Of a stretch of 64,000 nt of DNA, positions 18,701 through 27,560 are shown in pieces (the first letter of the stretch is position 1; the number at the start of each line of letters is the position of its first letter). Below the pieces are notes generated by a model. That model was not told the origin of the DNA and ran no database searches. It saw only the letters and a program-made list of their open reading frames with translations. The translations under genes and the position numbers were made by a program. The stretch lies in NCBI GenBank assembly GCA_019752635.1, contig JAIELX010000040.1, positions 17,842-81,841 of the forward strand. The letters run 5' to 3'. Source of the stretch: Candidatus Obscuribacterales bacterium (GTDB lineage: Bacteria > Cyanobacteriota > Vampirovibrionia > Obscuribacterales > Obscuribacteraceae).

Positions 18701-19252
18701 GGAGGCGGCTGCGACCGTAACAGCCGTCGCTGCCTGATCCTTTGTCATGCGGTGCTTGGAGCGCAAGATAATTGCAGCGGCACTTTGGACGTCGCTCAGT
18801 GCCTCTGTCGAGATGGCAGCACCGTTAGCGGTCTTTATGGCTGGCAATGTTTCGGCAGCTTTGAGCGCACCGAAGGCATATTTGTACGCAAGCTCGTCGT
18901 CACCTTTTTCTTGTAGCGTTCGCGCGATGCCGAGATAAGCCGCTGGAGCCGTCTGTGATCCCCGGGAATCAGCTTCCAGGACGCGGTCGACGGCTAATTC
19001 AATTTGGGTTGCTGACTGTTTCTTCCCTTCTCTAGTCAGTCGAGCCGCTGTTTCCAGGCAATCGACGATGGTTTGCGGGCGATGATCGTTTTTTAGTTTG
19101 CCCTCGGCGTTAGCGACGATGCCAGCCTCGCTTCCGGACCATTGAGCGTAGCAAAAGCTCACGAGGAGTGACCCCAGCACCACACCCGTCGCGACGCGCG
19201 CCACAAGAACCTTCTTTCTCATCAACTCTGCTTCTGCAGTCATAATCGGCAT
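15734..19252 (-). CDS. Very large secreted helical-repeat (TPR-like) protein
   Basis: 1172 residues. A signal peptide or anchor lies at 11-36 (RKKVLVARVATGVVLGSLLVSFCYA|QWS). The rest is almost entirely Ala/Leu/Lys-rich paired helices typical of TPR/SEL-like solenoids, for example AYLGIARTLQEKGDDELAYKYAFGALKAAE and FWTRLSVAYGRVGDAPSALSSAKKSVVYGG. The tail is Lys/Ala/Glu-rich and ends DLGGRLDPSDD. No enzyme motif. Likely a periplasmic or surface scaffold. AGGA lies nine bases before the ATG. It stands alone, with the duplicated palindrome unit at its 3' end. Confidence 0.8.
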   Translation of the reverse strand: MPIMTAEAELMRKKVLVARVATGVVLGSLLVSFCYAQWSGSEAGIVANAEGKLKNDHRPQTIVDCLETAARLTREGKKQSATQIELAVDRVLEADSRGSQTAPAAYLGIARTLQEKGDDELAYKYAFGALKAAETLPAIKTANGAAISTEALSDVQSAAAIILRSKHRMTKDQAATAVTVAAASADSALQTGSDSVIDLAIKAITDHSLPPSDGTLTCLFAKDLFLAKHGQTSELEKTAALSIETANKLQDATTLRKAPEPCLLTHLIQLSVTLQPVNPGAAAKYMALADGILPGISRVQTDEASKSVLADALCRMSSACEALGNKDKALSTAKDAASVRTLQDAASGACYNQLISAMAASNQYRSAQSVAADTYKFFKAQDPKDAQMMKLKAECAVNYFRALVGLNQTSAGIKLLKDELRDQKSLLPGSAPNAVLVTTKLADYHLKRRELKLASECISQIPPIAKKLSDQDALAADMTVINYAAKAKSPELTAEACSDALERINKTKVTLNQKSIDGLCLALDNLRKAEATELYQQVLEKLKDGCLQQLVSNMADPISLANVVNELGTSGEAKTSDLLRSQAVEKLSESQKAVFLSHSMDFVVSGQDSSEYAEPLHAADVYLDMAHSMQGKDNESAFKNAFEALKIYNVIGTKQPELREQLLETIDEAAGVMMQCKQAPTVEQLKVLRSVCSMVEPVIRKSTKGRILDLVVGAELKNESVLTDELISLIELNNESLARRALYSQLQSNITKSQKDIIAHDRDSMKFANHLCDIADILAEKKEQLAARRYLNNARRLVEEETAALAATQAAWQTAAAGTTDGTAPSQKLTLSSADTAKHRDFWTRLSVAYGRVGDAPSALSSAKKSVVYGGDGRAANALLADRLLETRNYAEAEPLAIEAYRTAKARAASPQAATARAIAARKLFVVFKEQKKDELAVGVMRDELDARRQAADADAFQTAQLYFDLANFYSARGDSNSTTACLTGLIQSKARMTPDEKARWERSGLQREIINLALQANDSKLATEQAAEMVTYKSIDKASATRGSSKWWSASLLSLKAGDQQAYQQMVEFLTAGFNSQLSRADADPAALGRMLSELMSAGEEKTAVELRDRANSKLSSKAKAIFAANCKGLPAEEVKPNAIAEKKSGTAEATAPAKAEPPRDLGGRLDPSDD

Positions 19253-19728
19253 TGTGGCGCTTCCTTAGATCATCAAATCGCTGTGTTTTTTTAAGAGTGC
19301 ACGATCTGGTTGTAAGTACGGCTGCCATCGGACTAACTGTTTAATCGGTACTACTACGGCTTCACCGTCACTTGCCAATTGAAAGCTGAATGAATTCAGA
19401 CTTGGAATCAGTGTGCGTCTTCAAAGGTTGAATTATAACAACGCGCGCGTGCAATGGCGGGCTCCGGCCGATTCGGGTGTAACAGAGTTGCACCGCTTTA
19501 CCTGATTGTCAGGCGGGGGTCCGTCCGCATTTGTTTGCCGGGACGCATTGAAAGGTCCCGAAAGTATGGTGGTGTAATTCTTTTGGGTATTCTGTCCGCG
19601 GATTTCGGGGCGTCGGGCGCAGCCTTCTTAGTTTTTTCACTGATAGCAGCAAAAAAATACCGGACGCAGATATCAAGAAGTTTGGCGCGACAACCACCGT
19701 TAAGGCTTGACCTTTAGGTCCCTTGGGG
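19253..19728. other. Intergenic gap without a recognised gene
   Basis: About 475 bases. It holds the promoter of the large repeat protein on its left side and the 3' end of the next minus-strand gene on its right. I see no coding frame with a ribosome site, no palindrome of the dispersed family and no RNA fold that I recognise. Confidence 0.4.
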
Positions 19729-20463
19729 CTAGTGCGTCGAGTCCGCTTTTAGTTCGGCACGAGTTTCTTCGAGCAAATAATTCAGCAGCAGCAAGCAATA
19801 GCGCTCAAGCCGCTCGGAAGTCAAAGCCTTACCTTCAACTTCCCACTCAATCGCGTCAACCGGACCAGTGGCAGTGAACTTCATCAAGGGGTCGTAGCGA
19901 TCTTCGACGGTGCTTAAACCCATTACAAGGGGCGCAGGCAACACGAAAAATTCGACGATGTTCGTACCACCGCGAATGACAATGCTGAGCTTCGACGTGG
20001 ACACGCGTGCTCGGTAGAACGATTTGCGCTGACCATTGGAGCCGAACTGCTCCGTTACCCGTTGTGGCGGCGTAAAAGCAAGGGTGACTTCGCCTGTAAC
20101 AGCATTGCTGTTCAGTTCGTCGATGTACGGTTCGATACATCCGAATGCGCGATCGACTATCGACTGCATAGACTGTTGCAGTGTTTTCTCTTCAGCTTGT
20201 CTTGCTCGTGCCATTTGCTGGTATTCGCTAAAGAAGGTTTCGTCTTCTCTGCTCATTAAGTTCAACACATCGTTATCGATAGTGTTCTTGCGCAGATTGC
20301 CGATTAACTTTTGAGCCAATTGATATGCCGACTGAAGCGTTCCGGGCGCCGAAGATTCCGGCATCGGTGGATACAGAACCGATAGCGCGGCTTCTTGTTC
20401 AGGGCTATTTTGTTGTGCAGGGGACATTCTGTGACGAGGCTCTTTTAGTTCTGCTGTGATCAT
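19729..20463 (-). CDS. Hypothetical cytoplasmic protein
   Basis: 244 residues from the ATG at 20463, chosen because GGAG stands eight bases upstream; an ATG at 20514 has none. The N-terminal 30 residues are Pro/Gln-rich, residues 45-120 charged and helical (ETFFSEYQQMARARQAEEKT), and the rest alternates beta-like stretches (GEVTLAFTPPQRV, RVSTSKLSIVIRGGTNIVEFFVLPAP) with a closing helix. No signal peptide and no known family. It lies upstream of nothing obvious and 220 bases from the response regulator on the same strand. Confidence 0.65.
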   Translation of the reverse strand: MITAELKEPRHRMSPAQQNSPEQEAALSVLYPPMPESSAPGTLQSAYQLAQKLIGNLRKNTIDNDVLNLMSREDETFFSEYQQMARARQAEEKTLQQSMQSIVDRAFGCIEPYIDELNSNAVTGEVTLAFTPPQRVTEQFGSNGQRKSFYRARVSTSKLSIVIRGGTNIVEFFVLPAPLVMGLSTVEDRYDPLMKFTATGPVDAIEWEVEGKALTSERLERYCLLLLNYLLEETRAELKADSTH

Positions 20464-20682
20464 GAACACGCTCCACCTTTGACAGCTACAAAGATAAGCC
20501 TCTGCGACCGGCATTGGTAGTTAAGAAATTCGCATTACTTGCATTGACCGCCAGCACCGGATTTAGTGCTGTGGTGAAATTGTTTTCAATTTGACGCTTT
20601 AGATTTCTTGAGCCGAATGTATATCGAATTCGAATATATTCGTTATCGATCCGCGCGAAATCATGCTAAATCTGGCTTCCGG

Positions 20683-21363
20683 TCACTCAGCCGGTGGGAC
20701 CATCATGTAGCCAACTCTATGTGCGGTTTTGATCAAAGATTCCTTGCCTTCATCATCAATTTTCTTGCGGAGTCGCATTACTTGAATGCGCACCTGATCG
20801 CTGGAAGCATCCGACTCTGAGGACCAAACCCGGTCCAGAATAGCCTCGGCGCTGAAAGGCTGATTCGGATGACGCATGAAGAACTCTAGCAATGCAAGTT
20901 CTCTTGGTTGAAGTTTCAGCTCTTCATCACCTTTGAATGCTTGCGCGCTCCCGGGGCGCAAGGTTATGTCGCCAACTCGAAGTTCTGTCTTGTTGACTGC
21001 TGCTGGCCTCCGCAACAGTGCACGTAGCCGAGCTGCTAGTTCTTTAAGGTGGAACGGCTTGGTCAGGTAGTCATCCGCCCCCGCATCGAGACCTTGCTCT
21101 TTTTCTTCGATCTCGCGCTTGCCTGTCAGCATTAGGATCGGCGTAACACCTCCCCCGTCCCTGAACTGCTTCGCTATTTCCGGTCCGGACATTTCGGGCA
21201 GTTCCCAATCCAGAATAATGACGTCATACTTATAAAAACGCAGTCGTTCAAGACCTTCCGCGCCTTTGTAAACTGTTTCAGGCTGATAACCCTGAGCGGT
21301 AAGAGAGTCGACCAACAGCGTTGAAAGTTGGCGATCATCCTCTACTATCAACACTTTTGCCAT
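20683..21363 (-). CDS. OmpR-family response regulator
   Basis: 226 residues from the ATG at 21363, where the receiver domain naturally starts (MAKVLIVEDD). Acidic pocket Asp9/Asp10, phospho-acceptor Asp52 (VIILDWELPEMSG), conserved Thr in MLTGK, and Lys in DDYLTKPF. The C-terminal winged helix (LTLRPGSAQAFKG, then LQPRELALLEFFMRHPNQPFS and DQVRIQVMRLRKKI) binds DNA as in OmpR/PhoB. It is divergent from the histidine kinase at 21521, and the 157-base gap probably carries promoters of both and perhaps an autoregulatory site. The kinase is its likely partner. Confidence 0.93.
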   Translation of the reverse strand: MAKVLIVEDDRQLSTLLVDSLTAQGYQPETVYKGAEGLERLRFYKYDVIILDWELPEMSGPEIAKQFRDGGGVTPILMLTGKREIEEKEQGLDAGADDYLTKPFHLKELAARLRALLRRPAAVNKTELRVGDITLRPGSAQAFKGDEELKLQPRELALLEFFMRHPNQPFSAEAILDRVWSSESDASSDQVRIQVMRLRKKIDDEGKESLIKTAHRVGYMMVPPAE

Positions 21364-21520
21364 ATTCTCGCATCCCCGCCAACTGAGCCTAAGGTAGAAA
21401 GAGCACAACCGCGATTTGCCGATAACGTCTGCCAGCAGGGGATACATAGTAATCTATTTGTGTGTAATTGTTATGTTATGTCCTGCTATTGTTTTATAAC
21501 CCTATGAGAACCGTTCTCGA

Positions 21521-23419
21521 ATGCGCCTAAACCTTTCCCAACAAGGATTGATTCTTGTCGGTGTGCCGATTGGATTGATGTTGGCGTTTTTGATGTTCTT
21601 GTCGTTGTTGTTAATGAAAGTTGAGCGGGAAGCCACCGAAAACGATCAGTCCCGAACAACTATCGCGACGGCCAATTCACTGGTGAAGCAGTATTACGAT
21701 GCAGCTTCGCGACTGATCATCTATAAGCATACTCGCGATGAAGAGTCGAGACAGAATTTTCTCGAACAAGTCAACGGTACTGAGGAAAGCTTCCGCCGCC
21801 TTGAGCAGCTGCTCAAGAACGATCCAAGCCAGCTCAAGCGGCTGGCGCAACTTAAACACATTGCCGGTCAGGGCATGGAGTTGATGCACCGATACGAGCG
21901 GCACATCTTGGGCACCGAACGAATGAAAGAGCTGGACGTGGCAATCTTGTACAAAGGATTCGATGTTGCCGGGGCTCAGTTCACCGCAAAACTTGATCAG
22001 CTTGTGGCGCATGAAACCGCTAAACATAAGATTGGATCGCAGGAAGAGCGAGCAACGCGGAACCTCGTCAAAATCTTGATTCTCACCGGTGTGTTTCTGG
22101 CGTGCGTCGTAGGCATTGCTCTTGCTCGCTATTTTTCGAAGAACACAACCAGCCGATTAGACCTTTTGATGAACAACACTGTGCGCCTAAGCCGGAAGGA
22201 GCAGCTGTTGCCTCGATTGCGCGGGGAGGATGAGATTTCGCGGCTCGATGATTTTTTTCATCGCATGGCTGATCAACTGGTGGCAGCTGCTAAGAAGGAA
22301 CGCGCTATCTTGGATAACGCGGTGGACGTGATTTGTTCGATCGGTTCGGACGGCCGCTTCGTTGCTGCCAACCCCGCTTGTCGACAAGTTTGGGGCTACG
22401 ATCCGAATAAACTGACAAGTATGCATTATCGCCAGATTATCGCTGAGGCTGATCAGGTCAGATTTGCCCAGTCTCTCGAGGACAGTCACGACGGCAAAGG
22501 AATGCAGAATGTTGAAACTTCTGTTCTCAATGCCAGTGGTGAACTGATTCCGATGCTCTGGTCCATTCGCTGGTCGGAGCCTGAGCAGTCGCTCTTCTGT
22601 GTTGCGCATGATATTACCGATCGCAAAGAAGTGGAACGAGTGAAGCAGGAATTTGTGGCCGTAATCAGTCATGAACTTCGCACGCCGCTTACTTCTCTGC
22701 AAGCCACTCTTACCCTGCTCTTGGATGGTGCCTACGGACCTATTTCCGAAACTGCCGAAAGTCGACTTAAAAGTGCCGAGTTCGGAATTGCGCGTTTGAT
22801 ATCGTTGATAAACGATTTGCTTGACATAGAGAAAATGGAAGCAGGCAAGCTAACAATGTTGCTGGAGGACGTGGACATCGCCGTGATTGTTGAGCGCGCC
22901 TTGCCATCCGTTGCGGGCTTCGCTGAACAGCAGCGTGTAATGCTTGAGACCGGCGCGATTCCGCATCTTGTTGTCAGAGCAGATCCGGACCGGATAGTAC
23001 AAGTCCTGGTCAATCTGATTTCGAACAGTATCAAGTTTTCTGACGACGATGCCACAGTGAAACTGACCGTGGTTGACGCAGAAATGAACGCCGAAATACA
23101 GGTTGTCGACCATGGCGCCGGCGTACCCGAGGGGCTCGAGGATTCGATATTCTCGAAGTATGAGCAAGCGCACGTATCGCGGGAACGCAAAAAGCGAGGC
23201 ACGGGTCTCGGTCTACCGATATGCAAAGCTATTGTGGAGCAACATGGTGGCACTATTGGTGTCAGGAGAACGGAGGGCGGCGGAAGCACCTTCTGGTTTC
23301 GCCTTCCGCTTACCTCTTCGTTCGAGTCGGAAGAACAGTTGTCTCTTCGCAACTCCGGTGGGCATTCCCCACCCCGGGACACCGGCGTTAACGCCTCTGC
23401 CGGACAACCCGTGTCCTAA
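21521..23419 (+). CDS. Membrane histidine kinase with PAS domain
   Basis: 632 residues. Two membrane segments (about 8-31 and 183-204) enclose a helical periplasmic sensor of about 150 residues, a four-helix-bundle type. Then come a HAMP linker (205-256), a PAS domain (262-365, IGSDGRFVAANPACRQVWGY), HisKA with His384 (FVAVISHELRTPLTSL), and HATPase_c with N-box LVNLISNSIKF, G1 DHGAGVPEG and G2 GTGLGLPICKAIVEQHGG. All catalytic parts are present. It autophosphorylates and should pass phosphate to the divergent OmpR-type regulator. It ends five bases from the convergent ECF sigma gene. Confidence 0.93.
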   Translation: MRLNLSQQGLILVGVPIGLMLAFLMFLSLLLMKVEREATENDQSRTTIATANSLVKQYYDAASRLIIYKHTRDEESRQNFLEQVNGTEESFRRLEQLLKNDPSQLKRLAQLKHIAGQGMELMHRYERHILGTERMKELDVAILYKGFDVAGAQFTAKLDQLVAHETAKHKIGSQEERATRNLVKILILTGVFLACVVGIALARYFSKNTTSRLDLLMNNTVRLSRKEQLLPRLRGEDEISRLDDFFHRMADQLVAAAKKERAILDNAVDVICSIGSDGRFVAANPACRQVWGYDPNKLTSMHYRQIIAEADQVRFAQSLEDSHDGKGMQNVETSVLNASGELIPMLWSIRWSEPEQSLFCVAHDITDRKEVERVKQEFVAVISHELRTPLTSLQATLTLLLDGAYGPISETAESRLKSAEFGIARLISLINDLLDIEKMEAGKLTMLLEDVDIAVIVERALPSVAGFAEQQRVMLETGAIPHLVVRADPDRIVQVLVNLISNSIKFSDDDATVKLTVVDAEMNAEIQVVDHGAGVPEGLEDSIFSKYEQAHVSRERKKRGTGLGLPICKAIVEQHGGTIGVRRTEGGGSTFWFRLPLTSSFESEEQLSLRNSGGHSPPRDTGVNASAGQPVS

Positions 23420-23424
23420 ATTCC

Positions 23425-24093
23425 TCAGGCGTTGAGGAATGGCGAGATTGTATCGCGAACTTGCGCGCGCGCTCTGGCAATTCTCGACTTTACCGTTCCT
23501 ATTCCGACTCTTGTCTCTGCAGCAATTTCTTCGTAGGACAAACCGTTGATCTCACGCAATACAATCGCTTCTCGAAATTGTGGAGGGAGTTGTTCCATGG
23601 CATTGTGAATGACGCCTTGTAGTTCTGCATTGACGCATATGTCTTCCGGTCCGGCCGATTTATCTGCGGTATCTCGTCCCGGGTGGTCTCCCGGTTCATC
23701 ATCGTATTGCGGTTCATCCAGGGAACTGGTCGGTAACTCGCGTGAGCGTTTGCGCAGCTCATCATAAAACAGGTTCATGACGATGCGGTACAACCAGGAG
23801 CGGAATCGCGCAGGATTCTGCAATTGACCCATGCAACGCCACATACGTACGAACACCTCTTGCGCCAGATCCGATGTGTCGGACCAGTCCGGAGCCAGAC
23901 GATAAAGAACTCCATGTACAGTTCTCTGGTGGCGTTTTACGATCTCGGCGAATGCGCGTTGATCCTGTTGCTTACACAGCTCCACTAACTCGTTGTTAGC
24001 CATTTTCGCGTATGGGGTTGGTAGTCTGAGCTTTGCAGGTTGTGAGGGGAACGCGGTAAGAGCGCCGGGTGCTTCCTTCTTTAGAGCATTCAT
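23425..24093 (-). CDS. ECF-type RNA polymerase sigma factor (SigE-like)
   Basis: 222 residues from the ATG at 24093, fixed by AGGAGG nine bases upstream. Region 2 has SDTSDLAQEVFVRMWRCMGQ, then FRSWLYRIVMNLFYDELRKRSRE; a Pro/Asp-rich linker; region 4 has LPPQFREAIVLREINGLSYEEIAAETRVGIGTVKSRI. It directs RNA polymerase to a stress or envelope regulon. No anti-sigma gene is next to it: the next gene upstream is an unrelated hypothetical, and the convergent neighbour is the histidine kinase. Its anti-sigma factor must lie elsewhere or be absent. Confidence 0.92.
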   Translation of the reverse strand: MNALKKEAPGALTAFPSQPAKLRLPTPYAKMANNELVELCKQQDQRAFAEIVKRHQRTVHGVLYRLAPDWSDTSDLAQEVFVRMWRCMGQLQNPARFRSWLYRIVMNLFYDELRKRSRELPTSSLDEPQYDDEPGDHPGRDTADKSAGPEDICVNAELQGVIHNAMEQLPPQFREAIVLREINGLSYEEIAAETRVGIGTVKSRIARARAQVRDTISPFLNA

Positions 24094-24343
24094 TGTAAAG
24101 ACCCTCCTGGCACTGCCAATTAGCGGCTCTGAATCTAATCTAGTCTCATTCGGGAGTCGTGTGTATCCAGCATTACCGTCATGGAACAGCTTGCTAAGTA
24201 ACTCGCGGGTTACCCGCATTGAGGTATCCCCCTCAATGTACGTGGCTGCAAAGTGCCTGGCTGCGCGGGATGGAGGCTTCGCTTTGAAGCGTCGTGATCA
24301 ACTTTGTATCGCGGTAATGCTGTTCAGAATGGCAAACTGAGCG

Positions 24344-25036
24344 TTATATCTCTTGACCTAAGCGCTGATATTCGGCGGAGCCAATCACCCAGAGGAAGGT
24401 TTGCAGGTCGTGGTAATCTGCCGGACTCAAGTCTGCAATCGCTTCGCCTGTAAGGTCTGCCAGGTGCAGCAATCGCTCGTATGTTGTGTATGAGGGCTTC
24501 GATGAGTATTCAAGATCGTAATCAAGTTCTTCCGCTGCTATTTTCATCGCGCTCGGTTTCATTATTATGTGCTTGCTCGGTTGCGCAATGAACGGAAAGA
24601 ACGTGAGTACCGGCCAGGAGAGCACTCGCGACTTCTTTCGCGGGAGTTGAGCTACGGACATTATCCATTGTACGAATAGTTCTTTGTGAGCACCGCGCTC
24701 GTACAATAGCGTATAAAGTCCACCTGAAAATGTTTCGGCACCGGCTCCCATGTGGAGTGCGTCTCTCAGAGCCATCTTCTCGAATGAGAACAGGAAATTG
24801 GTTCTAGACTCCACCTGCAATGCACGAGTTGCTATGGTGTCAAACTGTCGCGTGCGTAGCAGACGACCGAACTCTTTCTTGTTCAGTAGCGACTCCCAGA
24901 GCTTGTGAGCTTCCCACTTGTATGTGCGCTCCCACTCGATGTAGCGTTGATCCTTGAATCCGTTCGGAAAGAATCGCAAGAATCTTCTTTTGTGTTTTGC
25001 AAGCGCTCTGGCGTTGAGCTTATCTGCTTCATTCAT
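24344..25036 (-). CDS. Conserved-looking hypothetical protein
   Basis: 230 residues, ATG start with a GGAA-type ribosome site. Basic N-terminus (ALAKHKRRFLRFFPNGFKD) followed by aromatic-rich helices (YIEWERTYKWEAHKLWESLL, NFLFSFEKMALRDAL) and a C-terminal helical part. A hydrophobic stretch (VLSWPVLTFFPFIAQPSKHIIMKPSAMKIAAEELDYDLEY) contains KPSAMKIAAE and is not a clear membrane span. The composition looks like a folded cytoplasmic protein. Family not recognised. Confidence 0.7.
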   Translation of the reverse strand: MNEADKLNARALAKHKRRFLRFFPNGFKDQRYIEWERTYKWEAHKLWESLLNKKEFGRLLRTRQFDTIATRALQVESRTNFLFSFEKMALRDALHMGAGAETFSGGLYTLLYERGAHKELFVQWIMSVAQLPRKKSRVLSWPVLTFFPFIAQPSKHIIMKPSAMKIAAEELDYDLEYSSKPSYTTYERLLHLADLTGEAIADLSPADYHDLQTFLWVIGSAEYQRLGQEI

Positions 25037-25234
25037 GATTTACGATTCCTTCTCCGACGATTTGCCATCGGGCGTGACTCTCAACGCTCGCAATGCGCCG
25101 ATTCTAAACCATGTGAAAAATGGTTTGCACTAAAAGTTGCATTATTACATTACGTTGGCAGTCGGAATGCGATAAACTGAACAGAGGCGCCTTGCGATGT
25201 GAATCTGCTGCCAAAGCGTCCGAAAGGCAACACG

Positions 25235-26290
25235 ATGATTTCTCTGAAAATCAATGGCGTTCCAACGCTTTTCATCAAAGCGTTTAATACCGCCGATGTG
25301 AATACTATCTTGAATTTTGTACGTGAGGCGTCGGCGCTTTACTCAGGATTCAGTAACCAGGTTCTGTTTATTGATACTCCGATTACTCCTTCGACCGTTG
25401 AAGCGGTCGCGAAGTTGCAGTCCGAATCTTATCGAGTGGTCTTTAGAGATCATCACGGCATTGATGGAGAGCCTTCAAATGAGCGCGAAAAGCAAGTTCT
25501 GGCCGGCACGGCGAAGCTGAAGCAGCTTCTGAAGGACGACTGTCACATTACGGTGCGCCGCTTGCACCCGGCGTGTAGTACTCTGGTCCAGGCTGGCGAG
25601 TTTGTCGATGCCGTGGCAATCATCGCGGATCCTGATGCGGATGGATTAACTGCTGCGATGAAGGCTGCCGGTGTCTCTTACGACGAATTGGACAATGATG
25701 CGGCGAAATTGGACGGCGAGCCTCAATTTCAAGTTACCGGCAGTCACATCTCCCAGCTTTTGGCTAAGGGAATTGCCGTGATCCCTTCCTATGATTCGTC
25801 CAGACCGAAAGAGCGCGAGATTGCGTATCAAAAGCTGTTCTCCGACTGGTTGAAAGCTGTCGCGGGAAATGATGCAGCACTAAAGAGGCTTGAAGAACGC
25901 ACTAAAGATTATGATGCTGCTGTCCAAGTGGCTGCGACGTTAGCAAATACTGCTGAGGTTGTGGCGCCTGGCGTGGTTCTCGTTAACGTGGCCGATAGTA
26001 GTTTGTTCGATCCCGGTACGCTCAACGCGTTGTTGGAACAGCGTCCGGATTGCCAGATTTCTGTACTGCGCAAGTCGCTGGGACCGATTGCCGCCGTCCA
26101 CGGAATTCAGTACAGCCTAACCGTTACGAAGGCCTATCAGGACAAGATCAGTCTGTACGATTTAATTACCGATCATCTGGGTGCCGGACCTGAAGCCGGA
26201 GTAATCTCAAACATTTCATTCTTGCTGCACACCTCCGAAGATGTCTGGCGCAGGCACATTTTGCCCAAGTTGCAGGCTCGTCGGTCTTAA
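25235..26290 (+). CDS. DHH-like phosphoesterase with motifs in swapped order
   Basis: 351 residues from the ATG at 25235, with AAGG eight bases upstream; a GTG at 25199 is possible. Residues 72-74 are DHH in VVFRDHHGIDGEP, following LFIDTPITPSTVEAVAKL, which looks like the strand-helix before the DHH box of RecJ/NrnA enzymes. Later, 131-140 read ADPDADGLTA, the metal motif normally near the N-terminus of such enzymes. So both signature motifs are present but in reverse order. Likely a manganese phosphoesterase-like fold acting on nucleotides or oligonucleotides; activity is inference. Confidence 0.6.
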   Translation: MISLKINGVPTLFIKAFNTADVNTILNFVREASALYSGFSNQVLFIDTPITPSTVEAVAKLQSESYRVVFRDHHGIDGEPSNEREKQVLAGTAKLKQLLKDDCHITVRRLHPACSTLVQAGEFVDAVAIIADPDADGLTAAMKAAGVSYDELDNDAAKLDGEPQFQVTGSHISQLLAKGIAVIPSYDSSRPKEREIAYQKLFSDWLKAVAGNDAALKRLEERTKDYDAAVQVAATLANTAEVVAPGVVLVNVADSSLFDPGTLNALLEQRPDCQISVLRKSLGPIAAVHGIQYSLTVTKAYQDKISLYDLITDHLGAGPEAGVISNISFLLHTSEDVWRRHILPKLQARRS

Positions 26291-26384
26291 TGTCTTTTTG
26301 AAACCTTTTTCCAAATCGGGGAATAGGTAGTATAAGGAAATCTAGGGGTGCCGATCCTCCTCGGTGCGAAAGCTTGCAGGAAGA

Positions 26385-27398
26385 ATGACGAAACACGCTT
26401 CAAAAAAACGGACCGTTGTAGGCGCAGTTAGAGATACTGCCGGTGATCTGTTCCTCGGAACCCTTACGACAGGCTTAGCTGCGGTCATTTTGGGGTTTGA
26501 CCTGGTGCCGGCTCTGGCTGGTAAACTGGCGGACATCTTCGGCGAAGATGGCGAGCGTGCTACCCATCGGGTTCACGTACCTGAGGCGGGGCTCCATCCC
26601 AAGGGGGTTGTTGTCACTGCACATGGCACGACGCAACATTCCGGAAGTTTTCAAAAATTGGCGGAGCACCTTACAGGTAACGGTTATGTAGTCGTATCCG
26701 TTGACCTCTGCGGGCATGGCGCGCGCTTCCACCAGGAGCAGCGTGATCCGGAGGTCGATTACGAGAAGAGTGTTCGGCTGCTGGTGCGGACTTTTCGCGA
26801 GTTGCGAAAGCGTTTCCGCGCGCTGCCGCTGTTTTGTATTGGTGAAAGTGTCGGTGCGAGCGTGGCAGCCCGGGCCGTGGGCGAAAGTCCCGGTTTAGTC
26901 AATGGCATGGTACTTTGCAGCTCCGGTATCCGTCCTTGTATCTTCGACCCGTTCTTGACCGTTCCTGACTTTGTTAAGGGCGTTTTTCGCCTGAACAAAC
27001 AGATGGATCTTAAGCGCTACATCAGTAGATACTCCTCGGATGATCTTCGGGTGGCGAATGAAATGGTGGCCGACCCGCTGTCCAGAGTGACGATGACACC
27101 GCGAGAATTGGTGCGCACAGCCTGGTTCCTTAAGCAGACTGCTTCCGCCGTCCGAAAAATTGACCCGTCCATTCCCGTGCTTGTAGTGCAAGGGGCAGTG
27201 GACAGCATTGTCGCCAAACACGGAATCAAAGACATCGTCAAGAATTTGCGCACCCGGAAAAAGGAAATTGTGGTGCTGGCCGGTGCAGGGCATGTCCTTC
27301 TCGGTACCTCATTCCTCAAGCCGGCGGTGGTGGAATCGCTGACTAACTGGCTTGATTCGCAAACGAGATCCGTTCGGAATCTACCTGAACGAGCTTAG
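26385..27398 (+). CDS. Alpha/beta hydrolase, lysophospholipase-like
   Basis: 337 residues from the ATG at 26385, directly after an AGGA; a GTG at 26364 is possible. A hydrophobic N-terminus (LFLGTLTTGLAAVILGFDLVPALAG) may anchor it in the membrane. Then GVVVTAHGTTQHSG with the oxyanion His-Gly, YVVVSVDLCGHGAR, and the nucleophile elbow CIGESVGAS with Ser155. The acid is probably the Asp in VLVVQGAVDSIV, and the base is His in LAGAGHVLLG. The fold and motifs fit monoacylglycerol lipase/lysophospholipases. It probably acts on membrane lipids. Confidence 0.85.
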   Translation: MTKHASKKRTVVGAVRDTAGDLFLGTLTTGLAAVILGFDLVPALAGKLADIFGEDGERATHRVHVPEAGLHPKGVVVTAHGTTQHSGSFQKLAEHLTGNGYVVVSVDLCGHGARFHQEQRDPEVDYEKSVRLLVRTFRELRKRFRALPLFCIGESVGASVAARAVGESPGLVNGMVLCSSGIRPCIFDPFLTVPDFVKGVFRLNKQMDLKRYISRYSSDDLRVANEMVADPLSRVTMTPRELVRTAWFLKQTASAVRKIDPSIPVLVVQGAVDSIVAKHGIKDIVKNLRTRKKEIVVLAGAGHVLLGTSFLKPAVVESLTNWLDSQTRSVRNLPERA

Positions 27399-27399
27399 C

Positions 27400-27525
27400 T
27401 TAGCGCGCTTTGTTGGCCGAATTGATGTCGCCAAATTCCGGGGATTTACAGAATCCGCGCCGATGCGGTGTGCCGCCAATTGCTAGCCATGTCAGCCAAT
27501 CTTGCCAGTTTCCGGCATCGATCAT
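27400..27525 (-). CDS. Possible 41-residue ORF after the prepilin operon
   Basis: ATG at 27525 with GGAG five bases upstream, 36 bases past the stop of the last prepilin-like gene, reading MIDAGNWQDWLTWLAIGG and ending INSANKAR. It is Trp-rich and basic. Placement and ribosome site favour a fourth operon member; the short length argues for caution. Confidence 0.35.
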   Translation of the reverse strand: MIDAGNWQDWLTWLAIGGTPHRRGFCKSPEFGDINSANKAR

Positions 27526-27560
27526 CGCGGCTCCCTGAGCCGGGTCAAGCCAGTTAGTCC

